The notes under the pieces were generated by a model that did not search any database, was not told the DNA's origin, and was given only the letters and a program-made list of their open reading frames with translations. From Trematomus loennbergii (Eukaryota > Chordata > Actinopteri > Perciformes > Nototheniidae), in the NCBI GenBank assembly GCA_012861695.1, contig JAAOOA010000391.1, positions 176,001 through 240,000 of the forward strand: a DNA stretch of 64,000 nucleotides, in the 5' to 3' direction. Below are positions 10,348-30,802 of this stretch, piece by piece (the first letter of the stretch is position 1; every line of letters starts with the position of its first letter). The position numbers and the translations under genes are program-made.

Positions 10348-11519
10348 TGTTGTGGGACACCTGGAACACATCCTTCTCGGGGTGTAGATGACCCCGAGCC
10401 ATAAGCGACAACAAATGTGATTCAGTGTCCTCAGCTGTTTAGTCTATCTATTGAAGAATGTTGATTATTACACTCTGAACTAGTTAAACCTGGAGCTACA
10501 GGAGGGCTCTTCAGAATTGATTGTGGCATCTCACCGTGTGGTCAGACCGTGGCCCGTGACATGTCTTGTGAATTCTCCGGCCGAAGCTCCAAATAAACCG
10601 TCAGTGTTTGCCATCAAAGCTCCAGCTCTCCTCGTGTCTCTCTGAGTCCTGACTCCATCAAAGCTCCAGCTCTCCTCGTGTCTCTCTGAGTCCTGACTCC
10701 ATCAAAGCTCCAGCTCTCCTCGTGTCTCTCTGAGTCCTGACTCCATCAAAGCTCCAGCTCTCCTCGTGTCTCTCTGAGTCCTGACTCCATCAAAGCTCCA
10801 GCTCTCCTCGTGTCTCTCTGAGTCCTGACTCCATCAAAGCTCCAGCTCTCCTCGTGTCTCTCTGAGTCCTGACTCCATCAAAGCTCCAGCTCTCCTCGTG
10901 TCTCTCTGAGTCCTGACTCCATCAAAGCTCCAGCTCTCCTCGTGTCTCTCTGAGTCCTGACTCCATCAAAGCTCCAGCTCTCCTCGTGTCTCTCTGAGTC
11001 CTGACTCCATCAAAGCTCCAGCTCTCCTCGTGTCTCTCTGAGTCCTGACTCCATCAAAGCTCCAGCTCTCCTCGTGTCTCTCTGAGTCCTGACTCCATCA
11101 AAGCTCCAGCTCTCCTCGTGTCTCTCTGAGTCCTGACTCCATCAAAGCTCCAGCTCTCCTCGTGTCTCTCTCTGAGTCCTGACTCCATCAAAGCTCCAGC
11201 TCTCCTCGTGTCTCTCTGAGTCCTGACTCCATCAAAGCTCCAGCTCTCCTCGTGTCTCTCTGAGTCCTGACTCCATCAAAGCTCCAGCTCTCCTCGTGTC
11301 TCTCTGAGTCCTGACTCCATCAAAGCTCCAGCTCTCCTCGTGTCTCTCTGAGTCCTGACTCCATCAAAGCTCCAGCTCTCCTCGTGTCTCTCTGAGTCCT
11401 GACTCCATCAAAGCTCCAGCTCTCCTCGTGTCTCTCTGAGTCCTGACTCCATCAAAGCTCCAGCTCTCCTCGTGTCTCTCTGAGTCCTGACTCCAATTGC
11501 TTCAGAAGTTTCCCCCACA
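10348..11519 (+). mobile_element. solo-LTR-like element with internal 44-bp expansion
   Basis: It starts TGTTGTGGGACA and ends TTTCCCCCACA. It shares with the solo LTR at 53644-54046 the segments aatgttgattatt, gtgaattctccggccga, a poly(A)-signal-like AATAAA, tcagtgtttgccatcaaagc and aattgcttcag. In this copy one 44-bp segment is amplified to 20 units. No target duplication was found, so its left border is uncertain. Confidence 0.7.
10613..11494 (+). repeat. 44-bp minisatellite, exactly 20 units
   Basis: The unit starts atcaaagctccagctctcct. The length of 882 bases equals 20 x 44 plus a 2-base insertion in the unit near 11165. Units are almost identical, indicating recent amplification. The related LTR at 53644-54046 has a single copy. 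Confidence 0.95.
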
Positions 11520-11958
11520 CCCTTAATACATTCAAGTATTGTGTCACCACACTTCTTGCAAAGCTATTTATATATAAAACAAGAAGAAAACATGGTATTT
11601 GGCTAAATGAGTAGATAAAGAATACAACATAATGAGGACAGGATTAGACTTTGGATCCAAAGCAGTCCTGCGTTTATTTTGAAATCGACCACCGGAAGTA
11701 GTACACCTCCACACCTGTTGATTGACAGTGTCGCAGCCTCCATAAGAGCTCGCGGGCTCTCTGAAGCAGTCAGTGACCTCTCATCTCTTTTAATGTAGAT
11801 CTCTGTTGCCATGAAACATCTCTAACTCCCTCTCTGACCTTTTAATACTCTTTCTGTGACACGTTTCACATAAAATCAAAGTTATTCTGCTGTGAAATAT
11901 AATTTTTGACAGTGACACTTTCCCAGAATCTGACTTTATTTTATATTTTTGATGCAAA
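11520..11958 (+). promoter_or_regulatory. egln3: probable egln3 promoter/5'UTR region
   Basis: This is the sequence directly upstream of the egln3 start. It has a perfect ETS-type site CCGGAAGT (11692-11699) and, on the reverse strand, one HIF core ACGTG (cacgt at 11860-11864) about 95 bases before the ATG. No clear TATA box. EGLN3 is a known hypoxia/HIF-induced gene; that this particular site works is inference. Confidence 0.4.
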
Positions 11959-20425
<8,467 letters not shown>

Positions 20426-20529
20426 TCGTTGGGAGAATCTGAGGCTCAAAGCTTCTGGAAAAGCTGATAGAAAAAGTTGAAAAAAAGATGTCACTCTTCA
20501 GCAGATCACCTGCCAGAGCTGCTGTTTCC

Positions 20530-20890
20530 TGCTGATGATGCCTTCAGGTGACCTGCTGATGATGCCTTCAGGTGACCTGCAGATGATGCCTTCAGGTGAC
20601 CTGCTGATGATGCCTTCAGGTGACCTGCTGATGATGCCTTCAGGTGACCTGCTGATGATGCCTTCAGGTGACCTGCTGATGATGCCTTCAGGTGACCTGC
20701 TGATGATGCCTTCAGGTGACCTGCTGATGATGCGTCCAGTGACCTACTGATGATGCATTCAGGTGACCTGCTGATGATGCATTCAGGTGACCGATGCGTT
20801 CAAGTGACCTGCGGTGATGCGTTCAGGTGACCTGCGGTGATGCGTTCAGGTGACCTGCGGATGATGCGTTCAGGTGACCTGCAGCTGCTC
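20530..20890 (+). repeat. 24-bp minisatellite in egln3 3'UTR
   Basis: The unit ctgctgatgatgccttcagg(tgac) is repeated about 14 times, degenerating after 20730. The 24-base period keeps an open frame (MPSGDLLM...), but it follows the gene's stop codon and has no coding support. Each unit has a CAGGTG E-box. Confidence 0.93.
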
Positions 20891-21091
20891 AGGACGTTCC
20901 TGCTTTACTCTCCACTGAGTCGAGGGGAAGAGAGGACTTCTGCTCGCTTCACCCTACAGGAGGAGAGAGGAAGAACTCTTTAAAGTTTACAGACAGAACA
21001 TGAGACTTTAAACCTGTGAGACTGTACTTTGACATGTTCTTTATTCATCTTTGAAAAGAGGTGAAGACACACAGGAGTGTTTAGACATGAA

Positions 21092-22079
21092 CAGAGGGGG
21101 TAAAAGTACACACATCCTTTACTCAAGTCGAAGTACAGATACTCGTGTTTAAAGATACTCTGGTAAAAGTAGAAGTACTGACTAAACTTCTTTACTCAAG
21201 TCAAAGTAAAGAGGGCTTTGAAATGTACTTCAGTAAAAAGTACCCATAACTAGCAGCTGTTTTAAAGAGTACCTGACCTCCCTTTATATTAATAGAACAA
21301 TAATGTCATTGTTAGCTAATGAATGTTTCCATGCTGAACAACGGCAACATGACAACGTTTTCATTGGTCCCTCTTCTTTAGAGAAGACCAGGAAATGATG
21401 GATACACGGATCGTGTTCAAATCAATAGGCACGCAATGACTCTAAATAATAATGATCACGCCACCAAACACACATTCAAACTAAAGGAACCAGCCTGTTT
21501 GGGAAATGTGAGAAGTAGAAAGTACAGGTATTTGAGTTCAACATGTAAGAAGTAGAAAGTACAGGTATTTGGGTTCAACATGTAAGAAGTAGAAAGTACA
21601 GGTATTTGTGTTCAACATGTAAGAAGTAGAAAGTACAGGTATTTGTGTTCAACATGTAAGAAGTAGAAAGTACAGTATTTGTGTTCAACATGTAAGAAGT
21701 AGAAAGTACAGGTATTTGGGTTCAACATGTAAGAAGTAGAAAGTACAGGTATTTGTGTTCAACATGTAAGAAGTAGAAAGTACAGGTATTTGGGTTCAAC
21801 ATGTAAGAAGTAGAAAGTACAGGTATTTGTGTTCAACATGTAAGAAGTAGAAAGTACAGGTATTTGGGTTCAACATGTAAGAAGTAGAAAGTACAGGTAT
21901 TTGAGTTCAACATGTAAGAAGTAAAGTACAGGTATTTGTGTTCAACATGTAAGAAGTAGAAAGTACAGGTATTTGTGTTCAACATGTAAGAAGTAGAAAG
22001 TACAGTATTTGTGTTCAACATGTGAGAAGTAGAAAGTACAGGTATTTGTGTTCACATGTAAGAAGTAGAAAGTACAGGT
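21092..22079 (-). mobile_element. CAGAG-ended transposon, copy A (with 37-bp array)
   Basis: It begins cagagggggtaaaagtacac and is the reverse complement of the element at 43824-44835, sharing its unique part (cattgttagctaatgaatgt, ccaggaaatgatggatacac) and its minisatellite. The second terminus is missing after 22079, so it is truncated. Confidence 0.85.
21508..22077. repeat. 37-bp minisatellite within transposon copy A
   Basis: The unit aagaagtagaaagtacaggt-atttgtgttcaacatgt is repeated about 15 times. Confidence 0.95.
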
Positions 22080-22509
22080 TTGGCGAGAAGGGATTGAATA
22101 ACAATGGGGAGTCTGTTTAAAAGATCCTGAACAAACCTTAAGAAGAGTCAGGAGGTTTGCAGATAATATATGGACTCCCACTCTTGTATTAATGTAAAGT
22201 ACAGAGTCCTTTAGTCATAAAACATATTTCTTACACCACAAAATAACGTATGCATCCAAGACACCATCGTGCACGCATAAGATGTTTTTGATGGCACAGT
22301 TTATGAACATTTTACACATATCAGGGGGCCTACATGTCGAATTTACCAGACCTGAGACCAGTTTTTATTCCTCGTCTTGTGTCACGCTGCAGCCTGACTT
22401 TTTGTTTCTGAATTTCTGTGAGCGCCTCGTCCTCTGCAGAGTGAAGAGGACGATGGATTCAAATGATGCAGCAGATTTGATGGACGGCGTGTGAAGCGAG
22501 TGCTAAAGA

Positions 22510-22527
22510 GTGTGTGTGTGTGGTGTG

Positions 22528-22588
<61 letters not shown>
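22510..22588. repeat. (GT)n microsatellite
   Basis: A GT tract with a few interruptions in the probable egln3 3'UTR. Confidence 0.97.
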
Positions 22589-22590
<2 letters not shown>

Positions 22591-22785
22591 GATGAATTAT
22601 TAATGCTGCGTTCAAACTGCTCTTCAGAGACGTCATTGAGACAGTCGCCCTGACAGAGCAACGCCTCTCAGGACTCATGAGAAACTTTAATAGCTGGTGT
22701 CACATGTTGGTGTTGCTGTGATTGGATCATCAGTCTGCACTCTGATTGGTCAGTGATCCGTCACATGATACTTACAGACATGTTG

Positions 22786-22791
22786 AATAAA
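22786..22791 (+). promoter_or_regulatory. egln3: candidate egln3 polyadenylation signal
   Basis: AATAAA is followed by cctctgtttacaa and then the GT-rich tggatgttgtttgttgactg, a typical cleavage/polyadenylation context. Confidence 0.5.
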
Positions 22792-22989
22792 ACCTCTGTT
22801 TACAAAACTGGATGTTGTTTGTTGACTGTTGGTAGAACTGCTGAAGATCATGTTTGTTAAAGGGACATTAAAATACATTTTCAAGCAATCAAATGTTATT
22901 AAATATTTGTCTAAGGGGCTTCACAGTGTGTACAGCATACCCTCTGTTCTTAGACCCTCACAATGTTAAGTAAAAACTCCCAAAAAGAC

Positions 22990-23274
22990 CCACAACTAAC
23001 GGGAAATGAATTTTTTATACATCAATGAAGACTTTATTCATGATATTTTTCGACATAACATGCTATGACTTTTTTTTGACGAATTGTACTATTATTATCT
23101 TTTAAATATACTATAATATGACTTTGTTCGACATACTACACTTTGACTTTCTTAACTTTATGGTATGCTATAGCATGAACATTTGTAATTATATTTTTTA
23201 AGACAAACTATCCTATGCTTTTGGAAAGACATAATATAAAATGTTTTTTTAATAGCATTATATAATCGGCATAC
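22990..23274. repeat. degenerate satellite-like repeat, left part
   Basis: Units resembling gacatactatactatgactt, as at 15955-16395. The run is interrupted by the MITE at 23275-23936 and resumes after it to about 23995. Confidence 0.65.
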
Positions 23275-23936
23275 TATAGAGAGGCGAAGTCCTCCCCTTC
23301 CGGTGGAGCTCCATGGGACCTTAGTTAGGAAAAAAGTATGTATTGAAGTCAATGGAGAGAGAAAGATTATCATTTGATCCCGTTTGAATTGAGCCACGAA
23401 TTACACATATGATGTTTGTCAATTTAAAAGATAATTTTACAAGTCAAAAAAATAAAAATGTGTCGTAAAACTGTGAAGTAACACTTTTTTTGTGTGAAAC
23501 CGCTCATCTCCCGTCTCGCACCACACACCCAGACGGCCGTCACGTTGGCACATCTCACTTCTTTCTTTCAGAATGAGGCGGAAAGTATTAAAAGAGGTGA
23601 AAATCACTCCAAGTCTGGGCATGTTGAGAGCTGTACATACACACAAGGGGAGTTAGTCGGTTCCTAAGAGCCAGCATGCGGGACCGGGACTCTGGGATTT
23701 GTAGACTTTCTAGATGCGTATTTTTCATAGTCTTATATTTCAACAGTTTTACGACAAACTGTGATTTTTTTGACATGGAAATTATTTTTAAGATTGACAA
23801 ACATCATATGTGTAATTCGTGGCACAATTCAAACGGGATCGAAAGATACGTTTTCTCCCCATTGACTTCAATACAAACTTTTTCCGAAATAAGGTCCCAT
23901 GGGTCGGAAGTATGGGCGGGACTTCGCCTCTCTATA
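23275..23936. mobile_element. long-TIR MITE, about 660 bp
   Basis: Ends tatagagaggcgaagtcc and ggacttcgcctctctata begin inverted repeats extending about 190 bases (shared attcaaacgggat, catcatatgtgtaatt, tgtcgtaaaactgt with their complements). TA flanks suggest a Tc1/mariner-type target. No transposase. Confidence 0.85.
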
Positions 23937-24699
23937 CTATTACATCTTTAATGACCTAATTATGACTTTATAAAGCAGTTTTAAAGACATACTTATTTAT
24001 GAATAATTCATGCCTAATCCTCCTGAATGTTGATAGGAAAGTGTGTCTGAGGTGAGGAGGAGGAGGACAGGCTTCTCAAGAAAAGTCATTACGATCAAAT
24101 CATTGTTTGTTTTCACCGGCACTTTATTCTAACGATAGAAAGTGAATTGAGAGGAATCAAGAACAACAAACAAACAAACAAACAACCCTTTCTTTGATGT
24201 GAGATGAATGATGCAGGGAGGCGTCAGTTTGAATCAAACATTTGGAACAGATCTACTTCTGATGATCTACGAGTCAGACATTGTGAACAAATCTCATCAA
24301 ATGTAAATAAATGTTTAGTGAAACCACCATTTGTGTTGTTTTCTTTCTGTTGTTTATTTGTTTCAACAGTTAAATGTTTATCTGACAGATTTTGGAGTCA
24401 GTTGTTTTCTCAAAGTTAAGGAATGAATATGACTTTGATTCATCTCAATAACTTTGGACAAATTACTATGAAATGTTAATAAAGCTTACTGCATTCAAAT
24501 TCTTATTTATTTGAAGGTATACAAATGTCTTCAGCAAAATGGACTTACAGCATCACAAGTTATAGATATGAGAAACATCACATTTTAAAAGCAAATCATG
24601 TGTTTAAAATCCTAAAGTAAAAGATACCATCGTAGAAACATATTACATGTTTAACTGTACTACAGCGTACAACCCTTTAATTATTCATAATACAATCAG
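23937..24699. other. intergenic, no gene seen
   Basis: The remainder of the degenerate satellite, then AT-rich unique DNA with a short (CAAA)n at 24168-24185. Confidence 0.5.
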
Positions 24700-24703
24700 T
24701 TAA

Positions 24704-25074
24704 AGGTGGGGTAGGTAATTCACTTCAGAAACACTTGTTGTTATATTCCATGGAATGCTCTTAACATCCCGATAGCATGAATATCTGAAGTGCTTTGACA
24801 ATAAATACATAAAAAAATATCATCTGTGGAAGCCGTAGTACTGTAAAAAGCACGACCAATCATCTGAGCCGGCCCGGCTAAAATAACTGGATGGCCTACC
24901 TGCCTGTCAGCCTTCCATCGGGGCACAAACTTGTCTCGTGCCCTCATTGGTCATGTGCACGTTCGTGTGTGTTGGAGGAGGGGCTCTGTAAGGAAGTGGC
25001 AGATTTTCTCCGGTTGTGTATTTTCAAATTCTAGCGATCTCGAGCTGCTTTCTCCAAAATTACCTACCCTACCT
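24704..25074. mobile_element. TTAA-flanked MITE, copy 2
   Basis: TTAA at 24700-24703 and 25075-25078; inverted ends aggtggggtaggtaatt and aattacctaccctacct. It is an inverted relative of 8256-8637. Confidence 0.88.
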
Positions 25075-25078
25075 TTAA

Positions 25079-25600
25079 GGAGATTATACTGAAAATGTGT
25101 CATATATTCAAGTGCTTTTCATGTAAACATATTAAATAAACGTCATGTTTTCAAAGCACCAGGGAATAAAGGAGGGTGTTTAACATCTTAAATCTTAAAT
25201 GTAACGTTTTGTTAGGTAGAAAACTGCTCATAGAAATCAGACCAAAGTAAATGATGTGTAGGTGGAATGAGTTGAACATGCCTGCAGTTCCTGTGTTTGT
25301 CCTCTAGAGGTCTCTGTAGCTCCACCTCACCTCTCTCTCTGATGACAGGTGGAGGAGTTCTCTCTGCAGGAAGAAGAAGAAGAACAGAGTCGGGAGAAGA
25401 TGATCAACTACATGTTTTAATCTCTGCTGAGGCCACTCTTACATATCGACACCTTTCATTAGTTCTTCATCTGCAGGTAATGTAGAATTATAGCAGACTC
25501 CACGCTACATACGTGATATTTAGAGGCTAACATATGAATGAAACAGAGAGAATAAGGGATATTGAACCTAAATGTACAGATTTAAACATGCAGCCTTTTA
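25079..25600. other. intergenic, no gene seen
   Basis: No coding or repeat structure recognised. Confidence 0.5.
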
Positions 25601-26364
25601 TCTGCAGCTGTACTAGCCTCACCTGAACAGAACCAAGCACCTGAGGGATCTGCAGCTGTACTAGCCTCACCTGAACAGAACCAAGCACCTGAGGGTCTGC
25701 AGCTGTACTAGCCTCACCTGAACAGAACCAAGCAGCTGAGGGGTCTGCAGCTGTACTAGCCTCACCTGAACAGAACCAAGCAGCTGAGGGGTCTGCAGCT
25801 GTACTAGCCTCACCTGAACAGAACCACGCAGCTGAGGGGTCTGCAGCTGTACTAGCCTCACCTGAACAGAACCAAGCAGCTGAGGGTCTGCAGCTGTACT
25901 CGCCTCACCTGAACAGAACCAAGCAGCTGAGGGGTCTGCAGCTGTACTAGCCTCACCTGAACAGAACCACGCACCCGAGGGGTCTGCAGCTGTACTAGCC
26001 TCACCTGAACAGAACCAAGCAGCTGAGGGGTCTGCAGCTGTACTAGCCTCACCTGAACAGAACCAAGCACCTGAGGGGTCTGCAGCTGTACTAGCCTCAC
26101 CTGAACAGAACCAAGCAGCTGAGGGGTCTGCAGCTGTACTAGCCTCACCTGAACAGAACCAAGCACCTGAGGGGTCTGCAGCTGTACTAGCCTCACCTGA
26201 ACAGAACCAAGCAGCTGGGGTCTGCAGCTGTACTAGCCTCACCTGAACAGAACCAAGCAGCTGAGGGGTCTGCAGCTGTACTAGCCTCACCTGAACAGAA
26301 CCAAGCAGCTGAGGGGTCTGCAGCTGTACTAGCCTCACCTGAACAGAACCAAGCAGCTGAGGGG
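25601..26364. repeat. 48-bp minisatellite, about 16 copies
   Basis: The unit tctgcagctgtactagcctc-acctgaacagaaccaagcag-ctgagggg includes two CAGCTG and one CACCTG E-box. The period is divisible by three, so a long minus-strand frame (25667-26413) stays open; single-base drops break it and there is no gene support. Confidence 0.95.
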
Positions 26365-26461
26365 CAGCTATGGAAACAAAACATATACAAATATATATAT
26401 TTCTGCTGAACAAATGTATGGTTGCAAACTCTCACCTGTGATGGCGCCATGCTTACAAGTA

Positions 26462-27206
26462 CAAGACAGTAAAAGTAGAAGTACTCAGATCTTGTACTTG
26501 AGTAAAAGTAGAAGCACTCAGGTATTGTACTTGAGTAAAAGTAGAAGTACTCAGATCTTGTACTTAGTAAAAGTAGAAGTACTCAGGTCTTGTACTTGAG
26601 TAAAAGTAGAAGTACTCAGATCTTGTACTTGAGTAAAAGTAGAAGTACTCAGATCTTGTACTTGAGTAAAAGTAGAAGTACCAGAGTGTAGGAATACTCA
26701 GTTACAGTAAAAGTCCTGCATTCAAAATGTTCCTCAAGTGAAAGTAGAAAAGTATTATCATCAAAATATAGTGAAAGTAGCGACAGTAAAAGTAGTCATT
26801 GTGCAGATTGGTCCATTTCAGAATAATATATATGATATGTTTTATAATGATTGATCATGAAAGTGTTCTCAAAGCTGGTAAAGGTGCAGCTAGTTTGAAT
26901 GACTTTGTATACTGCAGGGTAGCTTGTGGATTTACTCCAGGTGGAACTAAAGTCTGATTTAACACTTGATTATATTTCATATCATTCATCCACATCTGTG
27001 AAGTAACTAAAGGTATTAAATACATGTAGTGGAGGAAAAGTACACCATGTACCTCTGAACTGTAGTGGAGGAGAAGTACACCATGTACCTCTGAACTGTA
27101 GTGGAGGAGAAGTACACAGTAGCATAACATGGAAATACTCAAGTAGAAGTACCTAAAAATTGAACCAAGTACTTGAGTAAATGTAGTTACTTTACACCAC
27201 TGCAGC
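26462..27206. mobile_element. probable hAT-like element with 33-bp repeats
   Basis: The right end ...tacttgagtaaatgtagttactttacaccactg is the familiar end of a fish hAT-like family. The left part (26462-26690) is a 33-bp array (gtaaaagtagaagtactcag...ttgtacttga), and 27028-27117 has a 41-base motif in two to three copies. The left border is uncertain. Confidence 0.55.
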
Positions 27207-28536
27207 TGCACACATATTGACTTTAAAGTGAGGAAGCAGCTCTGCATAGAAACATTCAAACAGACTCTGAATGAATTCTCTTCTCTCAGCTCGTCTCCCT
27301 GCAGGAACATTAGGACACATTTTGACTTCAGGATCTTTAAACATCACATCGTGTCTCTGTGTCTTCAAAAACTCCTCCAACAGATTTGTGTGATGTTTTG
27401 ACTTCTGGTGAATGTTGGGAATTAGGGAGATCAGGGCCCTCTGCGAGAGAGAGAGCTATAGATGAAGATGAAATATATTATTTAAAAAAAAGAAACGGTG
27501 ATTTTTCATCTCTAACGCTTTGTTTCATCATCCGTCCGTCACATGATGAAAGCCTCGTTACGCCTCCGGTGAACTGAAGCTGTCGGATCTAAATTCAACA
27601 TCAGACCTCCTCGCTGAGACGGACAGCCAGAGGTTATTAGAAGGAGCTTCAGGTTGGAGCACCTCACACACACACACGCACGCACGCACACACACACACA
27701 CACACACACCCACACCCGCACGCACACACACACACCACACACACACGCACACGCACACACACGCTGACACACACACCGGCGCCAGTGCCTGTGATCTATG
27801 ATTCATGTGCGCTCATTTAAAATAGTGTGAAATATTTAAAGTTGGCTGGTCGGCCTCAGAGGGTCGACGGACTGACCTCTCCGCTCTTATTACTGCATGA
27901 GGAGAGAGAAAAGGGGGAGGGAGGGAGGTAATAAAAGTGGAAGAGACAAGGAGAGGTGGATAAATATACAGATAGAGGCTTTTTGAGGAGAACGAAAGCC
28001 TTATAATCAGACTGAATGACATTTCAAATCCCTTCATCAGTGAGGCTACGTGTGTCAGCTGATTGTGTGTTTGGGTGAGCAGAGAGTCATTTTAGTCCAC
28101 GCAGAAACTATGATCTGTATATGTGTTGATTAGAGACGACAAAAAACACCCACTGACATTTCTGTGTCTGCTTTCATGGACGAGGAGGTCATAAACAACC
28201 AAGTATTTTATCTTTCCTTCAATTTTTCTATGATTCATGCCCAGAAAAAGTCACATTAAATCAACTCTATTTCGCCTTTTGACATTATCTCCTATGGCTA
28301 TATTACATTTAGGCTCTACAGAAGTTCCTAAATCGAGTCGTCTCTCAGCTAGACATTGTCCTTTGCAGCTTCCCCTGTGCTCTAAGCAAGGAATACAGAA
28401 TATACTATTCATGGTTCCTTTAATTAGTGAGTTTCATACATACAATGATGTATTGTTAATCTGCCTTGAAAGCTAGTTTGGGCTGTATGTAAAATGTATA
28501 TTTTTAAGTATGAGGTTACGTTGGTACATTTGAGAC
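27207..28536. other. intergenic with CA/CG-rich tract
   Basis: No gene. 27665-27771 is an impure CA repeat with CG dinucleotides. 27830-28040 is unique and purine-rich; conservation cannot be judged here. Confidence 0.55.
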
Positions 28537-28539
28537 TTT

Positions 28540-28692
28540 GAGGAGGCGTGTGGTGCAGTGGGTTGTGCGTTGGTGTTCAGAATGTCGTTGTGTCCCTGAG
28601 ACACTTCACCCCAAATTGCTCCTGTGGGGATTCTCCACAGTATTGAGTATGTAAGTCGCTTTGGATAAAAGCGTCTAACAAGTAACATGTCA
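28540..28692 (+). mobile_element. SINE-like element, copy 1
   Basis: The body gtgtccctgagacacttcac and the tail ctttggataaaagcgtctaa-caagtaacatg are characteristic of a widespread fish tRNA-derived SINE. The degenerate head ggtgcagtgggttgtgcg precedes them. Confidence 0.7.
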
Positions 28693-29515
28693 TGTAATGT
28701 AATGTTATCCACAGTCAGGGCGATGTCATTTGAACATCTGCAGGGAAGTTTAGTCGTGGTTGGAAGAAGAAGTTGGAACAAATGTCAAGGAAATCGATGA
28801 TTACAAAACAAATCAAGTTAATATAAGTAGTAGGTTCTTAAGTAGGTCTCATCTTAGGGTTAAGGCTTTAATCAGTTTAAAAAGTGATGTGCAAACTCGA
28901 TTTCAGACGATGAGAAACACGTATAAGGGAAAATCACTTAATGCACCTCCACCTGTGAAATGTGAGACAATTAGAAAGACTGAATGCACCTTCAAGAACA
29001 TGTGGAGGCTAATGAAGTGAGAAGATGACAGCCTTCATTTCTCCAGATGTAACGAGACCTCAAATGTCCAGTGATACATCAGGTGATGAATCCACCTCCA
29101 CCTCTCTGCTGCAGATGCACACAGCTGATTGGCTGCTGGAGGTGTGAAGGTTTCCAGGCAGGACAAAACGCCTCGGGCCTCCTTCCCTCCTCAGCGTCTC
29201 TCTGATCTGTCATACTGAACGCTGAGAGGAAGGTCGAGGAGACGGAGAGGAAGGGAAAAGACGCATGGAGATACTTTCTTATGTCTCAGTATTTTTTTGT
29301 TCTCTTTGTTTGAAAATCCACACGTTCTGAGATCATCCTACGGTGGCCGACAGGCGCTCTGCAGCTCCAGAAACGATGCAAATATAAGAACACACATGTG
29401 CCAAAACCCATGGAAATAAAGACTTATCTTCACCAACTTGACAAAACCTGCGCAGCGTCTACGAAAAGTGCTGCATTACAGAACGCTGGGATTAGAAAAT
29501 GCTTCAAAAAAAGGA
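28693..29515. other. intergenic, no gene seen
   Basis: The 86-codon frame at 28760-29020 has no recognisable family. No repeats noticed. Confidence 0.5.
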
Positions 29516-30494
29516 AACCAGGGGACACTAAAGAGTGACGCACACAGCTGGAGACCAGGGGACACTAAAGAGTGACGCACACAGCTGGGAGACCAGGGGA
29601 CACTAAAGAGTGACGCACACAGCTGGGAGACCAGGGGACATTAAAAAGTGACGCACACAGCTGGAGACCAGGGGACACTAAAGAGTGACGCACACAGCTG
29701 GGAGACCAAGGGACACTAAAGAGTGACGCACACAGCTGGGAGACCAGGGGACACTAAAGAGGGACGCACACAGCTGGGAGACCAGGGACACTAAAGAGTG
29801 ACGCACACAGCTGGGAGACCAGGGGACACTAAAAGTGACGCACACAGCTGGGAGACCAGGGACACTAAAGAGTGACGCACACAGCTGGGAGACCAGGGGA
29901 CACTAAAGAGTGACGCACACAGCTGGGAGACCAGGGACACTAAAGAGTGACGCACACAGCTGGGAGACCAGGGGACACTAAAGAGTGACGCACACAGCTG
30001 GGAGACCAGAGGACACTAAAGAGTACGCACACAGCTGGGAGACCAGGGGACACTAAAGAGTGACGCACACAGCTGGGAGACCAGGGGACACAAAGAGTGA
30101 CGCACACAGCTGGGAGACCAGGGGACACTAAAGAGTGACGCACACAGCTGGGAGAACAGGGGACACTAAAGAGTGACGCACACAGCTGGGAGAACAGGGG
30201 ACACTAAAGAGTGACGCACACAGCTGGGAGACCAGGGGACACTAAAGAGTGACGCACACAGCTGGGAGACCAGGGGACACTAAAGAGTGACGCACACAGC
30301 TGGGAGACCAGGGGACACTAAAGAGTGATGCACACAGCTGGGAGACCAGGGGACACTAAAGAGTGACGCACACAGCTGGGAGACCAGGGAACACTAAAGA
30401 TGACGCACACAGCTGGGAGAACAGGGGACACTAAAGAGTGCCGCACACAGCTGGGAGACCAGGGGACACTAAAGAGTGACGCACACAGCTGGGA
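29516..30494. repeat. 38-bp minisatellite, about 26 copies
   Basis: The unit ggggacactaaagagtgacg-cacacagctgggagacca is highly uniform, with scattered single-base losses. Each unit has a CAGCTG E-box. The array abuts a SINE fragment. Confidence 0.95.
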
Positions 30495-30606
30495 CCACTG
30501 CAGTCAGCATGTCGTTGTGCCCCTGGGACACTTCACCCCAAATTGCCCCAGTATTGAGTCGCATTGGATAAAAGCGTCCAACAAGTAACATGTAATGTGA
30601 TGTAAC
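30495..30606 (+). mobile_element. SINE-like element, copy 2 (truncated)
   Basis: It shares catgtcgttgtgcccctggg, cacttcaccccaaattgc and ttggataaaagcgtc-caacaagtaacatg with 28540-28692. The head has been replaced by the minisatellite. Confidence 0.7.
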
Positions 30607-30796
30607 AAGATGGAGCATCGGGCTCTAATTAGGGAAACAGAACACAAGCAGGCTGCCTTCAAACTAAAAAGAGGAACTAAAAGAAAATGCGATATACAGA
30701 AGAGAAAGAAAGCAGCTTATTGAGATTCGTCGTGTTGGATGGCTGAAGGTGTGAAAGAAGAAAGGATGCAATCTGGTAACAAATTCGAGAGAAAGT

Positions 30797-30802
30797 TTTA
30801 TT
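30797..30802 (-). promoter_or_regulatory. npas3: candidate npas3 polyadenylation signal
   Basis: TTTATT on the plus strand gives AATAAA on the minus strand, followed by T-rich sequence downstream. Other hexamers exist in this AT-rich UTR, so this is only one candidate. Confidence 0.3.

Larger units (their letters stand above)
20426..22791 (+). other. egln3: probable egln3 3'UTR
   Basis: No further coding similarity follows the stop codon, and a good poly(A) signal with a GT-rich downstream element lies at 22786. If that signal is used, the UTR contains the 24-bp array, a transposon with a 37-bp array, and a GT tract (22510-22588). Extent is inferred. Confidence 0.45.

Noticed and set aside
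10348..11519. Full-length LTR retrotransposon
   Set aside because: No gag/pol-like frame and no second LTR nearby; only LTR-like sequence remains.
25667..26450. 248-codon minus-strand ORF of repeated sequence
   Set aside because: 48-bp array translated; the frame shifts at each unit with a missing G.
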